DNA of 64,000 bases from Paratrimastix pyriformis (Eukaryota > Preaxostyla > Paratrimastigidae): positions 109,501-173,500 of the forward strand of contig JAPMOS010000060.1 in the NCBI GenBank assembly GCA_027972325.1, written 5' to 3'. Positions 23,177-34,558 of the stretch are shown here, piece by piece. Both the position numbers and the translations under genes were made by a program. Each line of letters begins with the position of its first letter. Position 1 is the first letter of the stretch. The notes under the pieces are model-generated. The model was not told the origin of the DNA, searched no databases, and saw only the letters and a program-made list of their open reading frames with translations.

Positions 23177-24120
23177 ATGCTTCAGAACACCATCAGCTCA
23201 GGTGGTCTGTGCGCTTCTTCGTGCCCCTCATTTTGAGCGCCCCTCGTAGACCCGAAGCCCAGTTCCAAAGTGCGAAAACTTCTCGAGGTCTGGCATAGTT
23301 AATTCACTTTTGTCCCAGCGTTGACTCGCCCCAGCTGGTCGAGCCGCGATCGGGCCTCGGCTTTGCCCTGGATGGTCCGGAACCGCTCCCCGATCGGATC
23401 GAGCCCCGGTATGCCGAGCTCCTCGAACTGATCGCCGATTCCCTGGCCCAGGTCTCGATTCCACCGCCACGTTCCCCCCTCATCACACCACGATGCCGTG
23501 CCCCCAGCGGAACCACGGCCGGGTCGGCCGGCAGGTGGAGGAGATCTTCCAGAGCATCCCGGGCCGCAACCTCGTCCGGGATAGCTTCTGGTGGTACTTT
23601 TGCCATTGGCAGGGGGTCTGTCCACCCCGCGCCATCCTCGCCCCGTGTCATGCTCACCTGCCCCAACCCCCACCCACCCCATCCCCTGCCCGGCCCCAGG
23701 AACGAAGGGCCCGGGCCCGGAACGCCCGCATGAAGGACCAACAGGATGCCCTGACGGGTATGCTGACAGCTCTGGCCACCCAGCGCCCGGTCCGCCATCC
23801 CCGCAGCGCCTCCCAGCCCGCCCCGGATGCATCTCCCTGCCCTGCCTGTCCTCGCCCATCCACCGCGCGCCCCTGGCACTACATGTGCCGCCTTGCGCCC
23901 CGCCACGCGCTCGCCGCCACGCGCCCCCCTGTGCCTGCGCCAGCACCACGTGCGCCCCTCGGAGCTTTCACAAGCCCCGCTCCCGCCCCCTCACTCATCC
24001 TCCTCCTGCCCCCATCCCCTATCCATCCCCGGGCAGAGCCCCCTGACCATCGGCGGCGCGGACTCGCTGGCGGATGCCCCCCAGGACACCTCCCTCGGCC
24101 CGGGGCTCGTGTCCCCCTCG

Positions 24121-24167
<47 letters not shown>

Positions 24168-27100
24168 CCCCCAGCAGCAGCCCGACCCCGCCAGCGCCCA
24201 GGCGCCCAGCCCGCTGCGGCCCTTCGGTGTCCGGCCCCCGCCCGCCCTGCCGCAGACGCCCATCGACCTGCAGACCCCAAGCGGCGGCGGGGCGCCCCCC
24301 GCGAGCAGCTTCGGGTCGGGCCTGCTGGCCGAGCCGCCTGCCAGCGCCGGGGGGCGCCAACCGCACCCGGCGGACGCCTTGGGCATGCGGCGGTCGGCCC
24401 TTCCTGCCGTCCTCTCGCCCGATGAGGGCGCCCGGCCCGAGGCGGCCCCCGAGGGCGGCCCGGTGGCCCTGCCCCCCGAGGCGGTGCTGCTGCTGCCCAC
24501 GCCACGGCTGGGCGGCGACCCGGACGAGGCCGAGGGGGCGGCCGGCACCCGGGGCGGCGGGGGCGAGCTCTGGCACCACAGGCTGGGCGCCATCGAGGTG
24601 GCCCCGCCCCCGCCCGCGCCGCCCTCGGGGCGGCCCTCGTCGTCCTCGGTCGACTCGGAGGCCACCGCCACGGGTCGCCCACCCGCCGGCCGCCAGGGGC
24701 CCGGAGGGGGCACGGGGGGCGCCAGGTCGCCCAGCCCCCGCCGCCCGGCGGCCGCACCCGCCAAGCCCACCGACCCCAGGGCACGCCCACAGGCCGGCGG
24801 CAAGGCCGCCATGGGACCCCCAAAGCCCGCTCGGCCCGTCCGTCCGCATGCCCCCCCCCCCCCCCCCCCCCCGCCCCGCCCCTCATCGCCTCCCTCCTGC
24901 CCGCCTCCGCCATGCTCCTCCTCCCTGTGGGCCCGTGTCCCTCACCACCGCCACCTCCGCTGTGGGTCCGTCGCCTTTGTGGCCCCCGGCCAGCGGCGGG
25001 CGGGCTGCACGGAGGGCATCTGCCGTGTGCCTGTGTGCCCCTACCCGGAGCTGGTCCCGGCGGGCCTGCTGGACCCCTCGGCCACCGAGACCCGCCCCGA
25101 CGCGCTCCTCCGCTCGCTGCTGCTGCCTCCGCCCCAGTCCCGCCAGCCCGCTGACGCCCTGCTGCGGGGCGTCAAGCGGCGCACCCTGCCGCCCCTCCCG
25201 GCCACCAGCCCGCCCCGGGGGGCGGCACCCGGGGCCGCCTCGCTCTCCCCGCCCGCGGTGGCCCTCCGCGAGCCGATGCTGGCCCAGCAGCAGCCCGCGC
25301 CCGCCGCCACCCTGGCCCTGGCCCAGACGACCCTGGGCGGCCTCATGTACACACCCTCCAGCCTCGAGGCCACCCAGTGGAACCGCGCCCTCGCCGCCTC
25401 CGCCTCCGCCTCCGCCTCCGTCCAGCACACCCAGCACACCCAGCAGCAGCAGCAGCAGCACCGGTCCCCGCCGCAGGGCCAGGGCCAGGGCCAGCGGCAG
25501 CAGACCGGGGGCCACCCACAGCCGCCCAGCCCCAGCAGCACGGCCGGCCCTGCGGGGGGCGGCGCGGGCGGCGGGGGGCTCTTCTCGCCGCCCATGGGGG
25601 CCCACCTGCCGCCCGCCCCGCCCTCGGGGGGCCGCTCGGTGGGCGGCTTCTCCCTGCAGCCGCTGCCGGGGCCCCGCACCAGCCGGTCCAACATGACCCT
25701 CTCCAGCTCGCGGGCGCCCCCCGCCGGGTCGGCCCTGCCCATGCCCCTGACCGCCTCCGGGGCCGGGGTAGGCTGGGGCAGCCTGGGGGGCGGCTCGCAG
25801 CCCCCGCCCAGCGAGGGGGGCAGCCCCGACCGCCCCCAGCTGGCCGGCGGGGGCGGGGGCCCGGCCTCGGGTGGCGGCTCGTCGGTCGTCTCGTCGTCGT
25901 CGTCCTCGGGCGAGGAGGACGAGGCCCCGCTGATGGAGGACGAGGCGCTGGGCCCCGAGGGCGTCCCGTACCCGCGTCCCCCGCACCGGCACCGGCGCCA
26001 CCGGCACCACCGCGAGGCCCCCGGCGGGAAGGCGGGCGCGGCCCTGGGGCAGCTGGTGGCCCAGGCCAAGCGGCTGGGGCTGGCGGGCAAGTACACCCAG
26101 TCGGCGCCCCGCCACCCGGCCCCGCCCGCCGGCCCCACCAGCAGCGAGCCCGAGAGTGGCGGGGGCGGCGCCCCCTCGCAGCACGAGAGTCCGGGGGGCG
26201 GCGGTGGGGCCCAGTGGCTGTCCTTCTCGCGGGCGACCACACTCACGGCCGCCGGCCGGCCGGCGGGTGCGCTGGGGGCCACGGGGCAGACCGCCCTGAC
26301 GGGGCCCGAGGAGGCGGCCGAGCGGCAGCTGGCCCTGGTGGCCCGGATGGCCACCGTCAACCCCGCCCTGGCCGAGGCGGCCTTCCGGCGGATGGCGCTG
26401 ACCTTCGTCGAGCTCTTCTTCGCCCTGCCCGACCGGGCCCGCGACCCGTTCTTCGAGGTCCGGTCCCCGACCGCCACCACCCTGCCTCATGCCCCTGTTT
26501 CGTGCCCCTCCTGTCTCGTGTCCCCCTTGCCTCATGCGTGGTGCCCCCATGGCCTGCCCATCATACACCATCCCAGCCCAACCGGTTCGAATCCGGATGG
26601 GCAGCGCTTCCCGGACCTGCTCGGGGAGCGACTCACCTGCTTTTATCCATATGCTCCACACACCACACACCACCACGGCCATGCCATGAATTCATTTTGC
26701 ACGCACCACCGCCCACCACCGCCCGCCACCCCGACCGTACCGCGGATGGACAGCGCTTCCCGGACCTGCTGGGGGAGCTGCTCTACCACATCTTCGCCAG
26801 CGTGCTGCCCGAGACACGCCGCGAGCGCGACCCGGCCTTCGCCCCCGCCCTCCTGGCCTGCATCCACGTCCTCTTCCGCGGTCCGCATGCCCCCGTGCCT
26901 CAATGCCCCCCCCCCCCCCCCCCCCCCCCCCCCAGTGCCTCCCTGCCTGCCTCGCCTGGCTGGGTCATGGCCACCCGTGCCCACACGAGGGGATGGTGCT
27001 GGGGCGGGCGACCGCCGTTCGGTGGTGCAGGCTACGAGGGCGTGGGCCTGGCCCAGCGGGCGGCCGGCTGGCCCACGCTGCTCCTCGAGTCGGCCGCCCA

Positions 27101-30100
27101 GCGAGCCCTCGGCGCGGGCCTCCTGGCGCCGCCCCCGGGCCACGGCGGGGGCCTGGGCGGGACGGGCACCCCGTCGGGGCTGCTGAGCGCCCGGGGGGCG
27201 GCGGGGGGCGACCGGTCGCTGGTCTACTCGGCCCGCTCGGGCCCCGGGACCCCGCTGCTGCTCAGCTCGCGCGGCCCCAGCGGCGCCACCCTCAACGCAT
27301 CCTCCGCCTCGGCGGCATCCTTCGGCTCCCAGGTCCGCCGCCCCCGCCCTGCCTGCCTGCCTGCCTGCCTGCCCCTGGTCCTGCATGGCGGTCCTGGGCA
27401 CGAGGGTCGGTCCTCGCGCCAACCCTGTCGTGTCATCCCGACCTGCCTCGCCCCCCCACCCCACCCCTGGCCTGCATCCCCCCGCCCTGCAGCGCCTGTC
27501 GCGACGCACCTCGAGCGGCCTCCTCCGGCGGGCCGCCTCGGGTCAGCAGCTGCCAGGGCACCTGGCGGCCCGGTACGGGATCGCAAGCCGCGACTCGGGG
27601 CGCCCCGGGGGCGAGAAGGCCCCCCAGCAGGTGACCCAGGCCCTCGACCGGACCCACGGGGCCGTGGTGGACTTCCTCCGGGCCCGGCTGCTCCTCCACC
27701 AGCAGCAGATGGCCGCCGAGGCCGCCGCAAAGGCCGCTGCCGAGGCCGCCGCCGCAAAGGCAGCCGCTGAGGCCGCCGCCGCAAAGGCTGCTGTCGAGGC
27801 TGCGGCGGCGGCGGCGGCGGCGGCGGCGGCTGGTGACGGTGAGGCCCCGCTGACGGCCCGCAGCCAGGCCAGCAGCAGCGGCGGGGCCGTGGTGCTCCCA
27901 TCAGCCCGCGGGTCGGGGCGCCGGCAGCGCTCGGGGCGGCCTGGCCAGGGCCAGGGCCAGGGGCAGGCCGGGTCCACGGCGAGCCCCCGGTCGGCGGGCC
28001 CGAGCTCGCGGTCGGCGGGCACCAGCGCACGGCTGCGGAGCGCCCCGGGCCAGCAGGCCACAGCCCCCGTGCCCCCCACCCCGTCGGCCCCTGGCGGAGG
28101 CGGCGTCACGGAGCGCAGCGGGGCTGCCAGCCTGCAGCTGAGCATCGCGCCCCCGATGGGCGCAGGGGCCACGCCCCCGGCCCCCAGCAGCCGGCGCCGG
28201 AGCATGGCCGGGACGGCGGGGCTGGTCGTGGGCCTGCAGACAGCCCGGGGGGCCGCCCGGGGGGGCGGGGCCGCCACGGCGCGCACCTGGACGAGCGAGA
28301 ACGACCCGCTCCACGTCATGTCGGGCCCGCCGCCCTCCCTGGACGCGGCCCTGATGTGCGCCGGCCTGGGGCTCGACGAGGAGGAGGAGGAGGAGCGCAG
28401 GCGGCGCAAGGCCCAGGAGGACGCCTCGCTCACCAAGAAGCCCACCGCCACCCTGCTGGCCCTCTTCCCGGCCTACTTCCAGACCAAGGCCCGCCCACGC
28501 CCCGGTCCCCATCCCGCCGCCTCTCCTGTCGCCCTCCGCCGCTCCGGTCTTCACCCACGCCGTCTGCGCCGCCTGTGCTGCCTGCCTGTGCCGCATGTCG
28601 CCTGCTTGTCGTCTGCCTGTGCCTGCCTGCCTGTGCCTGCCTGTGCCTGCCTGTGCCTCGCCCTGTCTGTGGCTGCCTGGGGGGCCTGCCTGGGTGTGCC
28701 TGCCCTCTGCAGGCGCGTGCCGAGCGGGCCATCGAGGCGCGCATCCGCCAGAAGGAGGCCGAGGCGGCCGGCGAGGACGAGAGCACCGCGGCCGGGGGGA
28801 CGGTCGGGGGCGCCACGGCCCGCTCGGCGGGGACCTCCGTCTTCGATGGCAGCACCGTCGCCACGGGCGGCCTGGCGGCGCCCCCGGCCGACCCGGTCCA
28901 GGGCACGGGCTCCCCGCAGGCCGCGGGCCCGACGGCCGAGGCCGAGGCCGACGAGGGCGGCCTGGTGGTCCTCTGCCCACACTGCAGCCTCAAGCACGCC
29001 GTCCGCAGCCCCGTACGCCCCCATGCCCCCATGCCCCCATGCCCCCATGCCCCCATGCCCATGATTGCCCCCCATGATTGCCCCCCATGATTGCCCCCCG
29101 ATTGCCCCCCATGCCCCTGCCCCATGCCCGATTGCCCCCATGATTCCATGATTGCCCCCATGATTTCCCATGATTGCCCCCCATGCCCATGATTGCCCCC
29201 CATGATTGCCCCCCCCCATGATTGCCCCCCATGATTGCCCCCATGATTGCCCATGAGCCATGCTCGATCCTGCCGGCCCCGGCCCCGGCCTGGCCCTCAC
29301 GATCGGGTTTTGTGGGGGGGTGTTGGCTCGGCTGCCGGGCCGTTTGCGATGATGGGCAGCGGGGGGCCCGGTTCCAGACCTTCGAGCGGTCGCCCATCAT
29401 GCTCAAGTCCGCGCGCCTCCCCGCCTCGCCCGGGTGCCGAGCCTGCCTCTATCGTGCCCCCGATGCCCCGATGCCCGCCCATATGCCCTCCTCGATCCCC
29501 GGCCCCCCCAAGCCCCGCGCCTCTTGCCCTCCGGACTGGCCTTCGATCCGTCCATGTCTTGACCCGGCCCCTTCCTGGCCCGTCCGCAGGTACTTTGCGC
29601 TGAAGCATCTGCACGGGCTGCCGCCCGCGATGGGGCTGGCGGGCAACATGCGCCTGACCAAGCCCCCCTCACGGTGCACATGCCGGTCCGCCCGGCACGG
29701 CACCCCACGCACCCCACCCCACCCCACGCCAGGCCCCGCCGCCGCCGGTGGACATGCCGTGCGCAGACCCACCCCTCTCACGCCCTCCCTTCCCTCACCC
29801 CTGGGGGCCTGGTGTTGGTGGCGGCGGCACGGGGGGGGGGGGGTCGTGGGTGGATGGGCCTGTGGGTGGGTGTTCAGGGGCCAGAAGCGGCTGGCGGAGG
29901 AGCTGGTCGACATCGCCATGGGCACCCAGCAGGCCCACGACGACTACGCCGGCCTGCGCCACTCCCTGGCCGAGGTCCCCGCACCCCCCCCCCCCCCCCC
30001 CCCATACACGCACACACATACACACCCACACACCGCTTCTGCCTCCCGTTCCAGTTCCTTCTTCCTCTTTGTCTGGCACCCGCACCCGCACCCACCGTCA

Positions 30101-30617
30101 GGCGCCCGCCCGCTGCCCATGGGCATCGTCCCCCGCTGCCCATGGGCATCGTCCCCCACTGCCCATGGGCATCGTCCCCCACTGCTTCCGGGATGCGTGG
30201 GCCAGACAGCCTCCTCACCTTCTCACTCTGGGACCTTCTCACGCTGTGGGGTTGTACCGGCGGGCACAGGGCCAGCGCGCGGTGCGAGTGCAGTTCGAGA
30301 GCCGCCGTGCGCAGATCGACCGGGAGGGGGCCGAGGTCCGGGCCACCCCCACCCGGGCGGCCTCCCTCTCGGACAACATCGCCAACTACCGCCGCTTCGG
30401 CCGGCCGCCCACCATGGGCCGCTCCGGGGAGGACTTCCTCCTGGCCGCCCCGCCCGCCGGGGGGGCCCCGCCCCCGCCCCCGCCCAGCCACGACATCCTC
30501 GAGCGCATCCGGGCGGCCAGCGCCACCCCAACCCCGGCCGGGGCGGCGGCCCTCTCGCCCTCGCCGGGCCCCTCCGACGGCAGGGCGCCCTCCAGGCTCA
30601 GCACCCTCACCGAGTAA
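23177..30617 (+). CDS. FAM227-type FWWh-domain protein, probably ciliary
   Basis: Large multi-exon gene. The first exons are 23177-23204, 23250-23287, 23335-23451, 23508-23615 and from 23700, all joining in phase: MLQNTISSGD..., ELLELIADSLAQRNHG, FQSIPGRNLVRDSFWWYFCHW. The FWW motif and the later ALTFVELFFALPDRARDPFF plus FPDLLGELLYHIFASVLPET (exons ending 26456 and starting about 26752) are the FWWh/FAM227 pattern, a family found in ciliated organisms. Between them lies a long disordered insert with a poly-Q run at 24121-24180. The distal part has an Ala/Lys helix near 27715-27830, ALFPAYFQTK before a GC donor at 28490, and YFALKHLHGLPPAMGLAGNM from about 29590. The stop follows STLTE at 30617. 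Early donors are GTCTG or GTCTC, later ones GTCCG, GCCCGC, GTACGC, GTGCAC and GTCCCC. Joining all of this into one gene is likely but not proven. Confidence 0.7.
29021..29260. repeat. ccccatgattgcc repeat in FAM227-type intron
   Basis: Imperfect units, starting directly after the plus-strand donor GTACGCCCCC. Confidence 0.9.
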
Positions 30618-30906
30618 TGGCCACCCCGCCCCGGGGGGGCAACGGCATCCTTGTGTGGGCTTCCCTCCCCTCCCTCCTCCCTGCTTTCCTGGCTCCCCTC
30701 CCATTGTTCTTTTCCGCGTTTCGTCTCGCTGTTCATTCGGCTTTTTTTCGGTTCGTCTCTTTGTGTTGGTCCGTGATCTCATGTGCACGAGTGAGAACCT
30801 CGCTCAATCCACTTGATCCCCATCTGGCGGCGGGGAGCTTACGGGGGCTGCAGCGGCGCGTCATTCCGAGTCGACAGAGCCAAGGCGTTTGAGGTGATAC
30901 GAGAGG
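30618..30906. other. Intergenic gap
   Basis: This 289-bp gap lies between two same-strand genes. It has a T-rich stretch near 30738-30765, which may be part of the upstream 3' end. Nothing coding is supported. Confidence 0.5.
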
Positions 30907-33195
30907 ATGGACAATAGGAAGCCAAGACATGAGGTTTGGCTCCCTTCTCTTTTTTACATCACCTTCTTTCGCATGGCACACCAGTGCACCCAGTTTGCCA
31001 AGAACCCACCTGCGGCCGATTTCGATCTATGGATGCGCCTCCCTCCCGAACTCTTGCGGACCATTGTGGAGGCATCTCCAAATACACTTTATGCATATAT
31101 TCAACTGCTGAGCCTTTCGCATGCCATTCGCGCGGGCATTCGGGGAACCCTCCGCGAAATGTCATTCATTGCATCAACATCGGCCCTCTCCGACCTTGCA
31201 CCCGATGCTGATGCCCTGGTAGCCCTTGTAGGGCCCTGCAAAACACTCGTCAAACTGGCTTTCCCGACCCCACAGAAATGGGGGGCCGTCGGCAAGTGCG
31301 GCGACGTGACCGAGGAAGCCGCCTCCGCCAATTGGGTGGATGAGGCCTTTGGGGGGCATACCCAGCTGGCAGTCCTCACGAACTTCCCATCGCCCTCTGA
31401 TGACGATGTCGTGCGCATGCTGGGCCACCTGCCCGGGTTGGTGGAGCTCACCGTCAGCCCCAGTCGCTGTGTGAGCGCACTCATGCTGGCCACCCTGGCC
31501 CGCTCCTGTCCCCGCCTCCAGGTGCTGCAGTGCACCGTCTCCCCAGACTTCGCCCAGACGGACCCAGCCGCACTGGCGCAGCTCGCAAGCTCCCTCGAGC
31601 GGCTCGCCCTTTGGGGGCCTCGACCGGAGCAAGTGGGACCCCTCGTGGGCCGTCTCTCGGCCGTGACCAGCCTGAAGCTCGTCCAGTGCCCGCCTGCAGC
31701 CCTCGAGCCCATCGCCTCCCATCTGACCGCCCTCAAGCTGCGCAGATGCCTGCGCGAGGGGGACCTGCCCGGTCCCTGGCTCAACCGGCTCGAGGCGCTC
31801 TCCTTGGACATGACGTCAGGTCCCTTCTCCCCTCGGCTGGCCAGCCTGCTGGCCGCAAACCAGCACACTCTGGGCCGCCTCAGCCTGAAACTCCTCCTCG
31901 AGCCCACCGCGGCGCCCCTCGTGGCGACATCGCTGGGGGCCCTGCCCCACCTGACGCGTCTGCGCCTGTCCGTCCAGGGCCCAGGCTCCCTCGCGGCCCT
32001 GGTGCCACCCGAGCTGGCCGACCGGCTGGTGCGCCTCCGCATCGAACTCGACACCGCCGCCGACCCGACGCCCATGCGCATCGCCAGTCGCAGCCTTCAG
32101 AGCCTTCGCCTGACGGTGGAACGCGACGACGGCCGAAGGCGGGCGGTCGGGAGCGGACGGGCAGGCGAGGAGACCTACAGAGGAAGGCTTTCCGTGGCCG
32201 CTGCGGCCAGGGATGTGGAGCGACTGCCGGGGCTGGCGCTGCACTGCCCCGCCCTGGTGGATCTCGAGATGGCCCACTGTCGCATCGCCTCCTTGCAGTG
32301 CCCTCGGCTTCGCACGATCACGGCACCTGCCCAGAGCCTCGAGGGGGCTGCCCCCTTGCCTGACCTGGAGGCGATCGGCTCCCGCTGGTGGTGGCGTATG
32401 GACGACACCTTTTGGGCGGACCCCGCCTGGCTTCTGGCCGGGTCCCCGCGGCTGCGAGTGCTTTCACGGGTGAGCCTGACTCAACCCGACCTGATGGCCC
32501 GACTGTGCGCCAGCCCGTCGCTGGTCCGGCTGGAGGAGCTGTACCTCGACGTGTCCCGGCTCCCCAACCCGCTTGTCATGCAGCTGCCCAGGCAGCTGGA
32601 GCACCTGGACCTGCGCCTCGAGGGGCCAGATCGCCGGCCGTCTCTCCTCGACCTGCACCTGGAGGCTCCGGGGCTCCGCGACCTGCAACTGGGCATCCCT
32701 GACAGCAGCTTCCTGCCCTCCGTTCGGGTGCTGCTGCGCAACTGCCCGTCCCTGGCCCACATCTGGTTCAAGAAGACCTTTGCCTCCCTCTCCCTGGAGG
32801 CCGACGAGACCTTCCAGCCCCGGTGCCTGTATATCGAGGAGGGTCTCGAGCCAGCCTGCCTGCTCGGCCTGCTGACCCGGCACGGGGCCCACCTGCACGC
32901 ACTCTCGTTGCAGAGGGGGGGACTCCGGGCGAGTGCGATATGGCCAGCCTTGATGGAGGCCCTGGCCGGGCTGCCCCGGTTGTCCAGCCTCGTTCTGGAG
33001 GCCTCCGGCGGATCTTCCCCTCTGTCGCTTGCCTGCCCCCACCTGCGGGAGCTCCTCTTGCGCGGGTTGCCGGGCGAGTTCAAGGTGGTGCTGGCCTGCC
33101 CACTGCTTGAGCGTCTCTTGGGCATCAGACACCCGAGCAGCCAGCTAGAGCTTGCTCTGCCGACTCCCAACCTGAACCTCTCGGCGATGGCATGA
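30907..33195 (+). CDS. F-box/leucine-rich-repeat-like protein, single exon
   Basis: One uninterrupted frame of 762 codons. LWMRLPPELLRTIVEASPNT followed by YAYIQLLSLSHAIRAGIR is an F-box-like start, which in other proteins binds Skp1 in SCF ubiquitin ligases. The rest is full of leucine-rich repeat-like units (LVELTVSPSRCVSALMLATL; LPRLSSLVLEASGG; CPHLRELLLRGLPGEF), which would form the substrate-binding surface. The first ATG is 30907, but the ATG at 30973 (MAHQCTQFAKNPP) lies closer to the F-box and may be the true start. The gene has no intron, unlike all its long neighbours; it may be a retrocopy or belong to a rapidly multiplying family. Substrate unknown. Confidence 0.82.
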   Translation: MDNRKPRHEVWLPSLFYITFFRMAHQCTQFAKNPPAADFDLWMRLPPELLRTIVEASPNTLYAYIQLLSLSHAIRAGIRGTLREMSFIASTSALSDLAPDADALVALVGPCKTLVKLAFPTPQKWGAVGKCGDVTEEAASANWVDEAFGGHTQLAVLTNFPSPSDDDVVRMLGHLPGLVELTVSPSRCVSALMLATLARSCPRLQVLQCTVSPDFAQTDPAALAQLASSLERLALWGPRPEQVGPLVGRLSAVTSLKLVQCPPAALEPIASHLTALKLRRCLREGDLPGPWLNRLEALSLDMTSGPFSPRLASLLAANQHTLGRLSLKLLLEPTAAPLVATSLGALPHLTRLRLSVQGPGSLAALVPPELADRLVRLRIELDTAADPTPMRIASRSLQSLRLTVERDDGRRRAVGSGRAGEETYRGRLSVAAAARDVERLPGLALHCPALVDLEMAHCRIASLQCPRLRTITAPAQSLEGAAPLPDLEAIGSRWWWRMDDTFWADPAWLLAGSPRLRVLSRVSLTQPDLMARLCASPSLVRLEELYLDVSRLPNPLVMQLPRQLEHLDLRLEGPDRRPSLLDLHLEAPGLRDLQLGIPDSSFLPSVRVLLRNCPSLAHIWFKKTFASLSLEADETFQPRCLYIEEGLEPACLLGLLTRHGAHLHALSLQRGGLRASAIWPALMEALAGLPRLSSLVLEASGGSSPLSLACPHLRELLLRGLPGEFKVVLACPLLERLLGIRHPSSQLELALPTPNLNLSAMA

Positions 33196-34558
33196 TGCGC
33201 CGTCAACATATTCCATCCTTCAACCCTTGAGAGTTGTCTTCTCTTTTTGTAAATCGGGAATGTTCCTACCCCCTTAATGTGCCTAAGGTTTTGAAAAATT
33301 CAAAATTTTGACAGGGTTGCGTCCGCCGTTCGCCGGTGTGAAGAGGTCGGGAAGGAAATTTCTCTTGGCATCCGGACGTCCTCGTGGTCTTCTCGAACGG
33401 ACATAAGGTGAAATTGATCTGCAGTGATCGAGTCCGACCCGCGACCACACAAGACATCGATGGCCGATATCAGGTTTTGACCTCGAAGCGGCTCGGGCGC
33501 TTTGCCAGGGAGCCCAAACACCATCAGAGCGTCGAGGGAGGACCCCCTTGCTACATTATTGCGAGACAATACCATTGACTTCCCGGCCCCCGCTGTAGGG
33601 CTCCTCAAGTTTCGTACCGGTGTCAGAGCGCCGGGTCGTTCGGAGGGTGTCGGTCATCCCCCGGCCCACCTCCTGGCCCGCTGCGCCCAGCGCCACGCCC
33701 CCAAGTCGTCGCAGTCACTAGAGACTATCCTCCCCTCGGCGCCCCGGGGAAGCCCGGCCTCCCTGCCCGCGCCCCCTGGCTGGCCCGGGCCTCGCTTCCC
33801 CCGTCAACTTTTCCGCACCCCCTGCCCCATCACCATGACCGCGTCTGGGTTAGTGAAGGATGCAATCTGCCACTGATCCTCCGGCAGGGTCTCGGGGCTG
33901 GGCTCACGAGAGCGACGGTTGAAAGAGGCGGCCCGCTCCGGATCCCACCCATCGAGAGGTTCGCATCAGGGGGAGGTGGCCGCCCGGGGGGTCACAGGGT
34001 GAATCGACTGGAAACGCAACACCCTGCCAAGTGGCAGACCCAACTCGCCTTGCGTTCGGCACACCACACCTCCTCCCCCCTGGCCCCCCGGCCCCCGTCG
34101 ACCCGACGGCTGCATCCCCCCATCTTGTGACGGACCTAACCCAAGTAGCACCCGTGCTACTTGACCCCTCGATGTTTCGGTGCAGTGTCACCATCCCCCC
34201 GACCCCCCCTTGAGGGAACCCAAGATACCAGTGTGTAGCCCCACTCAGCCTCTTCATACTGCGCAATTCAGGTCGGGCCTCCGGTGGACGGGTGGGAGGT
34301 GGTGGAGACCGGAAGGGCGTCAAAAACGGGTTTTCCAAATTCTTCAGTACATTAAGGGGTACTGACTCCAGCCATTTCGAAATGTGGTTGGATGGGCAAT
34401 TGGACGGGGTGGTGCGAGGGCTCTCATTTTCCTACAACACGTGTGTTTTTCATCATCCCTCCGAGCTCGAATAATAGTTTTTCATCATTTCCGGCAACAG
34501 CTCCGTACAGTGTGTAGGCCCCGGGCTCACACGCTGTCACTGCCCACCCTTTTTTTGG
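33196..34558. other. Long stretch without a supported gene
   Basis: This is the longest gene-poor stretch of the window (1,363 bp). On the minus strand, about 33592-33300, a frame contains a Walker A-like GAGKSMVLSR after an acceptor-like CTACAG, then LDALMVFGLPGKAPEPLRGQ; it could be an exon or remnant of a P-loop protein, but no partner exon was found. The plus strand at 33502-33876 is open as well. The part at 33900-34350 is C/G-patterned and 34350-34558 is AT-richer, likely promoter sequence for the gene at 34559. Confidence 0.35.

Noticed and set aside
24121-24180. CAG run as an intron microsatellite
   Set aside because: It lies inside an exon that is open on both sides and reads poly-Gln in frame, so it is treated as coding.
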